7,388 nt of DNA. It comes from an uncultured Candidatus Altimarinota bacterium. GTDB taxonomy: Bacteria; Patescibacteriota; Gracilibacteria; CAIRYL01. Under the pieces are notes generated by a model that was not told the DNA's origin, did not search any database, and saw only the letters and a list, made by a program, of their open reading frames with translations. Below are positions 1 to 5,280 of the stretch, piece by piece. Every line of letters begins with the position of its first letter. The first letter of the stretch is position 1. The DNA is taken from positions 1-7,388 of the forward strand of contig CAMZKZ010000037.1 in NCBI GenBank assembly GCA_947311645.1. Reading direction: 5' to 3'. The position numbers were made by a program, and so were the translations under genes.

Positions 1-42
1 ATGATAGGTTAGGATAAAAAATATGGTACTATAAGTACTATT

Positions 43-79
43 AAAAAATAGCAGAAAATTAATTTTCTGCTATTTTTTT
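43..79. terminator. Bidirectional intrinsic terminator
   Basis: Positions 43-60 and 61-78 are perfect reverse complements (18 bp each side, core TAGCAGAAAATT/AATTTTCTGCTA) with an A-run on the left and a T-run on the right, so the hairpin has a U-tract in both directions. On the minus strand it begins directly after the stop codon of the gene at 80-916 and would end that transcript. On the plus strand it would stop any transcript entering from the left of the window. Bases 1-42 contain no gene I can support. Confidence 0.85.
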
Positions 80-916
80 TTAGAAATATTTATATTTCTT
101 GTTTATTTCGATAGTTATTTTCTGTAAATCTTTTAGTAGCTCTTGAAACTCTTTTTCAATAATAGGGTTTTTAAATGAAGTTAGAAAATCTGATAATGTT
201 TCTTCAAAACCTTTTGTTTTTGTATTTATTGTGCTCGTGTTTCCTAAGCTAAGGAATAAATTATGGAGAGGGTTTTCGTTTTTATTATTTACTAAATCTT
301 CAAAATTTACAATTAGTGTTTTTCGTATTTCATTAATTGCTCCCTGTATAATAAATGGATCTGGTTTTGAATTAGGATTATCTTTGAGTATTCTTTTTAA
401 GCGATTTACTAATATTTTACTATCATGTAGTCCTTGTACAAATGTAGGGAGATGGGGAGAGTTATCATTATTGTAATAAAATTCTCGTCCAGAGCTATCT
501 GTTACTTTTCTTCTTCCATCTGGCATTATTTCAGATGAAACGAGTAGTGGTTTTTTTTCTGTTCTTTTGTATATGGCACGTTCGATTTTTCCTCCATCAG
601 CACGAACTAATCCTCCTTGCCATAAATGATGATCATATTCATATAACACATTGTCAATCTCTATTAAGAGGGTGTGGTGTCCTAATATTCCATCTTTTTC
701 TTTTTCTTTTTCTCTTTCTCTTGCAATAACATTTGTTATAATGATATTTGCTTTTATATTATTTGTCTCAAAAAAATCAGTAAGAATGTCTTTATAATAA
801 TAGGCAGATTGAGCACATGATCCTCCATGTTTTTCAAGAGAGTATTGTGTTATGTCGGTGTTTAAGTGGTCTTGCATTGCATTTATAGATGTTGCTATAT
901 TTGCAAAGGGGATCAT
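80..916 (-). CDS. Uncharacterised Cys-His-Asp (transglutaminase/NAT-like) protein, paralog 1
   Basis: I do not recognise a named family. The 278-residue product has HGGSCAQSAYYYK (Cys34), GHHTLLIEI (His80/His81) and YEYDHHL (Asp95). Cys at a helix start, His on a strand and Asp 14-15 residues later is the layout of the transglutaminase/arylamine N-acetyltransferase fold, so a thiol-dependent hydrolase or acyl transferase is inferred. No signal peptide or membrane segment is seen. A paralog at 1660-2484 keeps all three motifs plus the C-terminal motif FIIQG..N.IR.TL (residues 188-201). Residues 65-75 are a low-complexity Arg/Lys-Glu run from a hexanucleotide repeat and have no counterpart of equal length in the paralog. 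The first in-frame ATG is at 914-916, yet homology to the paralog continues upstream of it (see 917-959), so the annotated start is probably wrong or the gene is frameshifted at its 5' end. No Shine-Dalgarno sequence is visible. The gene is divergent from the hydrolase at 1094. Confidence 0.8.
   Translation of the reverse strand: MIPFANIATSINAMQDHLNTDITQYSLEKHGGSCAQSAYYYKDILTDFFETNNIKANIIITNVIAREREKEKEKDGILGHHTLLIEIDNVLYEYDHHLWQGGLVRADGGKIERAIYKRTEKKPLLVSSEIMPDGRRKVTDSSGREFYYNNDNSPHLPTFVQGLHDSKILVNRLKRILKDNPNSKPDPFIIQGAINEIRKTLIVNFEDLVNNKNENPLHNLFLSLGNTSTINTKTKGFEETLSDFLTSFKNPIIEKEFQELLKDLQKITIEINKKYKYF
693..722 (-). repeat. Hexanucleotide microsatellite within paralog 1
   Basis: About five units of a six-base repeat (AGAGAA twice, then AAAGAA-type units, read on the minus strand) encode alternating Arg-Glu and Lys-Glu just before the GHH motif. 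Because the unit is six bases, changes in copy number keep the frame and would only lengthen or shorten a charged loop. The paralog has EREPAKK at this place. Confidence 0.7.
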
Positions 917-959
917 ATTTTTAGTTAGAAAATCATTAATTTTAGTTACTTTTTTTCAT
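917..959 (-). other. Displaced conserved N-terminus of paralog 1 (A7 frameshift)
   Basis: On the minus strand, the frame of the gene at 80-916 continues upstream of its ATG and encodes INDFLTKN-MIPFANIATS. This matches VSKFLSKN-KIPYSNIATS at residues 11-28 of the paralog. Going further upstream, this frame meets TGA at 956-958 with no ATG, GTG or TTG in between. An ATG at 957-959 lies in another frame and is followed by seven A residues (T950-T956 on the plus strand). With six A residues it would read MKKVTKINDFLTKN and join the gene, like the MKN start of the paralog. Alternatives are an ATT start at 938-940, a real one-base insertion, slippage on the A-run, or an assembly error. Confidence 0.75.
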
Positions 960-1056
960 GGCTAATAGTATCGAGATTGTTTTCACAGGAATTTATTGTA
1001 TTTTTCATTGTTTTTGTTGATAATAAGTTTATGTGTATTGTTTATATAGTATATAT

Positions 1057-1080
1057 TATAACATATTTTATAACATATTT
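1057..1080. repeat. 12-bp tandem direct repeat upstream of the hydrolase
   Basis: TATAACATATTT occurs twice in perfect tandem, at 1057-1068 and 1069-1080, ending 13 bases before the ATG at 1094. It sits in the 177-base region between the divergent starts of paralog 1 and the hydrolase. It may overlap the promoter or a regulator site for the hydrolase, but in DNA this AT-rich a chance duplication is possible. I see no good paired -35/-10 in the region. Confidence 0.6.
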
Positions 1081-1093
1081 TTTTAAAAACAAA

Positions 1094-1663
1094 ATGAATT
1101 CTTCAAAAAACATTGTTTTATTGCATGGAAAGGGTGGTTTGGTGAAAGGAGGTTGGTTCGATGAAATTGTGGTATTTGCATGTAAAAAAAAGATACCGTT
1201 GTTATCAGAGTCTTTTCCAGTTGGTGAAACAATTATGTATGCTGCATGGAAAGAAAAATTTGAAGAATGTATTCTTCCGTTTTTACATGAAAAATCAATA
1301 GTTGTAGCACATAGTTTGGGGTGTGGATTTTGGCAAAAATATTTTACAGAAAATACAGCAAAGTTTGAGGTAGATACTGTTATTTTCGCTTCACCTACAG
1401 TAAAATGGAGTGGAACTGAGTCAATTAAGGATTTTTTTACAGAGGAGAGGGATTATCAAAATATACAAAAATCTGCAAAAAATTTTGCAGTAATTGGAGG
1501 GGGGAAGGATGAATATATAGGGGCCGAGCAATTTTTATTTTTATCAGAAGAGTTAAATGCAACCTATTTTTATTATCCTGAAATGACTCACATGAGTCAG
1601 CGAAAATATTCTCATCATCCAGAAGTTTTAGAGCTTTTAGATTCGATTTTTTCAGAAAATTAA
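1094..1663 (+). CDS. RBBP9/YdeN-type serine hydrolase (alpha/beta hydrolase)
   Basis: The 189-residue product matches the short alpha/beta hydrolases of the RBBP9/YdeN group in length (about 185-190 residues) and layout. It opens with the first strand and oxyanion loop NIVLLHGKGG (residues 6-15). The nucleophile elbow is VAHSLGCG (Ser74), the acid is in IGGGKDEYI (Asp139) and the catalytic His is in PEMTHMS (His166). The complete triad suggests an active esterase or peptidase-like hydrolase in the cytosol; the substrate is unknown. ATG 1094 is chosen because the family fold begins within a few residues of it. The frame stays open upstream to ATG 1031 and TTG 977, which would add a hydrophobic stretch typical of translated AT-rich DNA. 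No Shine-Dalgarno sequence is visible. The gene lies between two paralogous Cys-His-Asp genes, diverging from one and overlapping the stop of the other by four bases. Confidence 0.85.
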   Translation: MNSSKNIVLLHGKGGLVKGGWFDEIVVFACKKKIPLLSESFPVGETIMYAAWKEKFEECILPFLHEKSIVVAHSLGCGFWQKYFTENTAKFEVDTVIFASPTVKWSGTESIKDFFTEERDYQNIQKSAKNFAVIGGGKDEYIGAEQFLFLSEELNATYFYYPEMTHMSQRKYSHHPEVLELLDSIFSEN

Positions 1664-2484
1664 AAAGTTTTAAGTTCGTATTGAAGTTTTATAAGAAGGG
1701 CTTTTAGCTCTTCTTTTGTTATAGGTGAAACAAAAGAATCTAAAAAGATTTGTAATGTTTTTTCGAAGTTTTGATGATGTGGAAGTAGGGTTTCTGTATT
1801 TGTTTTTAAAGAAAGGAGTGCGTATGGATTATTTTCTGTATCTTGAATTATGTCGTCTGGTTTTATGCTTAGTGTCATTCGTATTCCATTGACACTTCCT
1901 TGAAAAATAAAAGGATTTTTAATTTTTATTCGTTCATATCTATTTTCGTAAACAATATTAGATTCAGGATTTTCTACAAATGTTTCAGTGTGATTTTTTG
2001 TCAGATGATAATGAAATTCTCGTTTACCGTCATTTACAATATATATTTGTGTGTTTGTATCAAATGATGATTTTAATTGAGGGTTTTCTTCATTTTTATA
2101 ATTCGCTCTTTTAATATTTCCTCCATCTATAGGGAGTATGTTTTCTGGGTATAAATGGTGATCAAAATCATAATATATAGAATTGATACGAATTAAATTG
2201 GAGTGATGTCCAAGGAGTCCTTTTTTTGCAGGTTCTCGCTCTATTACATTTTTTACAAACACTGCATCATTTTTGGATAATTTTTCTTCAAGAAGTTCTT
2301 TATAAAAATATGCTGTTAGTGCACATGACCCTCCATATTGTAGAAGAGGGTATTGGTGAGGAGAAAATGGTTTTCCTTTTTTGTATAAAATAGTGAGGAG
2401 TGATGTGGCAATATTTGAGTATGGAATTTTATTTTTGGAAAGAAATTTGGATACATCGTCTGCGGTGTGTAAAGTATTTTTCAT
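1660..2484 (-). CDS. Uncharacterised Cys-His-Asp (transglutaminase/NAT-like) protein, paralog 2
   Basis: This 274-residue protein is a clear paralog of the product of 80-916. Shared blocks are IPYSNIATS (residues 20-28), YGGSCALTAYFYKELL (50-65, Cys54), GLLGHHSNLIRI (89-100, His93/His94), YYDFDHHLYP (104-113, Asp108), a DGG motif (120-122) and PFIFQGSVNGIRMTL (191-205). The Cys, His and Asp positions fit the transglutaminase/NAT fold triad, from which a thiol-dependent enzyme is inferred; I cannot name the substrate. No signal peptide or membrane segment is seen. The start ATG at 2482-2484 gives a complete N-terminus and serves as the reference for judging paralog 1. The C-terminal region (about 235-274) is a charged helical stretch similar in both copies. 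Its stop codon shares TTAA with the stop of the convergent hydrolase. It is divergent from the transporter at 2623, with 138 AT-rich bases between the two starts. Confidence 0.85.
   Translation of the reverse strand: MKNTLHTADDVSKFLSKNKIPYSNIATSLLTILYKKGKPFSPHQYPLLQYGGSCALTAYFYKELLEEKLSKNDAVFVKNVIEREPAKKGLLGHHSNLIRINSIYYDFDHHLYPENILPIDGGNIKRANYKNEENPQLKSSFDTNTQIYIVNDGKREFHYHLTKNHTETFVENPESNIVYENRYERIKIKNPFIFQGSVNGIRMTLSIKPDDIIQDTENNPYALLSLKTNTETLLPHHQNFEKTLQIFLDSFVSPITKEELKALLIKLQYELKTF
1693..1717 (+). terminator. Candidate intrinsic terminator for the hydrolase, inside paralog 2
   Basis: The stem is AAGAAGGGC paired with GCTCTTCTT (one G-U pair), with a five-base loop TTTTA, followed by TTTGTT on the plus strand. 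It starts about 30 bases after the hydrolase stop codon but lies within the antisense coding region of paralog 2, since the two genes overlap and leave no intergenic room. The U-tract is short and interrupted, so this is a moderate call. Confidence 0.45.
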
Positions 2485-2622
2485 TATTTAAAAATATAAA
2501 ATTAAAAATTATAAAAAGTTTATCATTTTTTGTTGGTATTCTAAATATTATTTTTTCATGCAAAAATAATATAGATTTGCTATATTGTGAATATGTAAAA
2601 GCAAAAAATCTAATAAAAAAAT

Positions 2623-3540
2623 ATGGATATTGTAAGTAGCGTTTTGGGAAGTAGTATTATTGTTGGGGGAATTTTTCCAATGATATTTTTTGGATTGATG
2701 GATTTTTTATTCAGATATTTTTCTGTAAAAATTCCATTTCAAAATGTGTTTTTATTCACTGCAATTGGGGGAATGCTTGCAATGAGTGTGTTAAGTTATT
2801 TTTTATTCGGAATACATCTTGATAATTATGGAGAAATTTTTTCTAAAAATAATTATGAAACTATTTCTATTGGAGTGATTTTGGGGGTAATATGGACACT
2901 TGCAATTTTTTCTATGGGATTTGCGTATGAAAAATTACATGCAAATGCATCTCAAATTATTCCTATTGCATCGGCAAGTGGTCTTTTGACATCTGTATTA
3001 AGTATTGTAGTATTGGGGGAAACAGGAGATATTTTGTATTTATTTCTTTCTGCTTTTATAATTTTTATAGGAGTTTTGGTTTTGCAAAAAGCAGAAAAAG
3101 TTTCTCTACAGCAATTCCAAAATATGAAGATTCTCCCCATTGTAGTGGGAGGAATTATTCCTCTTCTCGCTTTTGGGGTATTGAATACTATGTTTAAAGC
3201 GAATTATGAATTAAATTCTGGTGCATTAGGGATTATTATGGGGTGTACGGGAGTTATTTTATCGCTTGTTGTTCAGGTATTAAGACGGCAAAAATTGGTT
3301 TTTGAACCTAAATTATTATTTACGGGTATTGTATGGGCTATTGCAGTGGCATCTCTTGGCTATGGTTTTTATCCATTGGGAGGAAAGGCTTCAGTATTAT
3401 TGCCAATAGCAGGTGCAAGTCCGCTTGTTTCGGTTCTATTGGTAGCAATGTTTCTTGATGAAAAAGTAGACTGGAAATATGTTATGGTGGGTTCTGTATT
3501 AATTTTTTTTGGTGTTCTTTCTTTACATGTATTATTGTGA
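2623..3540 (+). CDS. EamA/DMT-superfamily transporter, ten predicted membrane helices
   Basis: The 305-residue product is almost entirely hydrophobic, with short charged loops that fit about ten membrane helices, the usual size for EamA/drug-metabolite transporter permeases. It is built from two repeats. Residues 84-133 (GVILGVIWTLAIFSMGF...ASQIIPIASASGLLTSVLS..VLGE) align with 233-280 (FTGIVWAIAVASLGYGF...ASVLLPIAGASPLVSVLL..FLDE), the hallmark internal duplication of EamA proteins. The substrate cannot be read from the sequence; amino acids, sugars or other small metabolites are typical of the superfamily. The start ATG at 2623 has no Shine-Dalgarno sequence. It is the only gene here that ends in TGA; reading TGA as Gly would add just three residues before TAA. 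The stop is embedded in the promoter of the next gene, and no terminator is seen between them, so readthrough into the downstream gene is possible. Confidence 0.85.
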   Translation: MDIVSSVLGSSIIVGGIFPMIFFGLMDFLFRYFSVKIPFQNVFLFTAIGGMLAMSVLSYFLFGIHLDNYGEIFSKNNYETISIGVILGVIWTLAIFSMGFAYEKLHANASQIIPIASASGLLTSVLSIVVLGETGDILYLFLSAFIIFIGVLVLQKAEKVSLQQFQNMKILPIVVGGIIPLLAFGVLNTMFKANYELNSGALGIIMGCTGVILSLVVQVLRRQKLVFEPKLLFTGIVWAIAVASLGYGFYPLGGKASVLLPIAGASPLVSVLLVAMFLDEKVDWKYVMVGSVLIFFGVLSLHVLL

Positions 3541-3550
3541 TTTTTATAAT
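3522..3550 (+). promoter_or_regulatory. Sigma-70-like promoter for the NAGGN synthetase gene
   Basis: TTTACA at 3522-3527 (five of six matches to the -35 consensus) and TATAAT at 3545-3550 (full -10 match) are separated by exactly 17 bases. Transcription would begin near 3557, giving a leader of about 30 bases before ATG 3589. The -35 and spacer lie within the last codons and stop of the transporter gene. It is the best promoter in the window. Confidence 0.7.
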
Positions 3551-3588
3551 TGATGGGTTGTAGTAAAATATATTAATAAGCGTAAGAT

Positions 3589-5196
3589 ATGAAAGAAAAT
3601 ATAATTGTAGATTGTGGGTGGGGAAAGTTATTATTTGGAGAAACATTTTCTGACACAAAAAAGACAATTTCAGAGTTGAAAAAAGAGCGAAAAGCAGAGC
3701 GAAATATTTTATTTTACCCGCTTGATCCTCAATTGATGATGACGAGTCATGCTCAAGATTTTTTTCTGAATCCTGCGTATATTTACAAGTTAGATTTGCA
3801 AAATTTCTCTGAAAGAAGAGTTTCGAGGGTAACCTTCGCAATACGAAAGGCAGAAACACAGGACGATGTTGATGCATTAAATAAGGTGTATGTGAAAATG
3901 AATATGTTGCCATTGCATAAAAATTGGTTTGTAGATAAAGATAAATCTATAGAGTTGTATGTGGTGGAAGATCTTGCAACACAAGAGATTTATGGAGGAG
4001 CAATGGTTGTAGATCATGTAACAGCATTTCAAGATGAAAAAAAATCGGTAAGTATTTGGTCTGTTGTTATTAGTTCTTCTGCTCCGTATTCAGGAATGGG
4101 AAAATCGTTGATGAAGTATTGTATAGGAGATGCAAAAAAGAAAAAAAGAAAGAGAATGTTTCTTTCTGTTGTTGCGGATAATATTCCAGCTCAGCGTTTA
4201 TATGAACAGTTGGGGTTTATAAAAACACCAATTTTAATGGTGAAAAATAAAACATCAATCAATGAAGACTTATTTGTGTCTCGAGAAATTGTGCAGAAAT
4301 TTTCAAGTAAAACACAGGGGATTATTCGGGAGGCTTTAAAGCAGGGAATTCAGGTTCGTCAAATTAATGATGATATTTTTGAGCTTTCTTTAGGAGGGCA
4401 AATAATAAATTGTGATAGTTCTTTGTCGGAAAAAACATCTGCAATCATGCAGGAGATTTGTAGAAACCAACGATATTTTTTAAAAATGTTAAAGAGGTTG
4501 AATCTTAACTATCCAGATTCAGAATTTCATATTCATAAAACAAAAATTAATACTTTTTTAAATCGGTATAAAAAAATAATTTTGAAAACATTGTATAAAA
4601 AAAATACATCATATGATATTACGGAGGAAAAAATGCTCTATAGGCAATTTTCTCGAATGCGACAATGTTCTGAAGAGGTATTATTACAAGAATCAAAAGA
4701 AGGGGTAATTTATAAAATTTTGGTATTAAAATATAAAGTGGTATCTGTTGTAGAAACTATTCCGCCTATTATTATAGGAAATGGGAAATTGACGGTTGCA
4801 CAGTTAATTAAAAAACTTTCACGGCGAAAGCAATCTGCTTCTGCTGGTGTAAATAAAATTCCAATGGATTCAAAAACAAAAGCATTTGTTGCAAAGCAGG
4901 GGTATAGTTTTGAAAGTGTTTTGAAGAAAGGGGAAGAGTTGCAGGTGCGAAAAAAAGCAAGTTATTATACCGGTGGAACAATGAAAGATGTTACCGGGGA
5001 ATTTCCTGAAAGTTTAAAAAAAATAGGACAAAAAATCGCAAAGTATTTAAATATTCCGTTGATTAGTGTAGAAATTATTGTACCAGATATTACGAAACCA
5101 GAAGAGTATTATGTGTTGGAGGCATCTGCTCGCCCAAACCTTCAATACTATACAAATCAATCTATTTATCGTAAGTTTATAGACTCATTGTTTTAA
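3589..5196 (+). CDS. N-acetylglutaminylglutamine synthetase (GNAT + ATP-grasp), ATP-grasp loop degenerate
   Basis: The 535-residue product matches, from memory of the family, N-acetylglutaminylglutamine synthetase, which makes the dipeptide backbone of the osmolyte NAGGN. Family features are the N-terminal DCGWGKLLFGETF (8-20), a GNAT domain at about 82-215 with the acetyl-CoA loop APYSGMGKSL (165-174), NIPAQRLYEQLGF (198-210) and INEDLFVSRE (224-233), then a cyanophycin-synthetase-like ATP-grasp domain (about 275-535) with LSEKTSAI (279-286), TGGTMKDVTGEF (461-472) and a C-terminal LEASARPNL. The ATP-grasp site is unusual. The family segment resembling KPxxGEQGxGI is KTLYKKNTSYDI (333-344) with no glycine, and the terminal E-A-N motif reads E-A-S (511-513). 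Asp467 and Glu511 remain. The domain may be weakened, altered or inactive. The usual AsnO-like amidotransferase and peptidase partners are not in the window. Weak AAG-rich sequence precedes ATG 3589. No terminator separates it from carB. Confidence 0.8.
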   Translation: MKENIIVDCGWGKLLFGETFSDTKKTISELKKERKAERNILFYPLDPQLMMTSHAQDFFLNPAYIYKLDLQNFSERRVSRVTFAIRKAETQDDVDALNKVYVKMNMLPLHKNWFVDKDKSIELYVVEDLATQEIYGGAMVVDHVTAFQDEKKSVSIWSVVISSSAPYSGMGKSLMKYCIGDAKKKKRKRMFLSVVADNIPAQRLYEQLGFIKTPILMVKNKTSINEDLFVSREIVQKFSSKTQGIIREALKQGIQVRQINDDIFELSLGGQIINCDSSLSEKTSAIMQEICRNQRYFLKMLKRLNLNYPDSEFHIHKTKINTFLNRYKKIILKTLYKKNTSYDITEEKMLYRQFSRMRQCSEEVLLQESKEGVIYKILVLKYKVVSVVETIPPIIIGNGKLTVAQLIKKLSRRKQSASAGVNKIPMDSKTKAFVAKQGYSFESVLKKGEELQVRKKASYYTGGTMKDVTGEFPESLKKIGQKIAKYLNIPLISVEIIVPDITKPEEYYVLEASARPNLQYYTNQSIYRKFIDSLF

Positions 5197-5243
5197 AAAT
5201 ACTGTGTTTTTTTGTTATTTACGAAAATAATTATTTTGCTCTG

Positions 5244-5275
5244 TATCTATAATATATTATGATATATTATAGATA
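5244..5275. promoter_or_regulatory. Perfect 14-bp inverted repeat just upstream of carB
   Basis: TATCTATAATATAT (5244-5257) and ATATATTATAGATA (5262-5275) are exact reverse complements around the four-base spacer TATG, ending five bases before ATG 5281. The left arm contains TATAAT and the centre TATGAT, either of which could be a -10 element; TTGCTC at 5236-5241 is a weak -35 sixteen bases before TATGAT. A dyad operator over the promoter, or a hairpin in the leader, is inferred. A further 14-bp palindrome lies at 5224-5237. The rest of the 84-base gap after the preceding gene holds nothing else I can identify. Confidence 0.55.
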
Positions 5276-5280
5276 TAATT

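Noticed and set aside
26..38. Small GTACT-ATA-AGTAC inverted repeat at the window start
   Set aside because: A five-base stem is too short to support a function, and no gene adjoins it within the window.
231..729. Plus-strand open frames at 231-476 and 535-729
   Set aside because: They lie entirely inside the conserved minus-strand paralog 1 gene and encode low-complexity Phe/Leu-rich peptides with no motif.
1584..1599. TGACTCA-CA-TGAGTCA inverted repeat
   Set aside because: It lies in the hydrolase codons around the catalytic His (M-T-H-M-S) and has no U-tract on either strand, so it is explained by coding sequence.
2508..2513. TATAAT on the minus strand as promoter of paralog 2
   Set aside because: The -10 match is perfect, but the position 17 bases upstream has no convincing -35 and such hexamers are common in AT-rich DNA.
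3538..3552. UGA recoding to glycine (code 25)
   Set aside because: Only one TGA ends a gene and no TGA interrupts any other long conserved frame; recoded genomes use TGA often inside genes.
3482..3913. Minus-strand open frame of about 143 codons
   Set aside because: It overlaps the transporter end, a good plus-strand promoter and the conserved start of the NAGGN synthetase; the product shows no recognisable domain.
5197..5280. Terminator between the NAGGN synthetase and carB
   Set aside because: The T-run near 5206-5213 has no stable stem before it; the dyad at 5244-5275 is almost all A/T and lacks a following T-tract.
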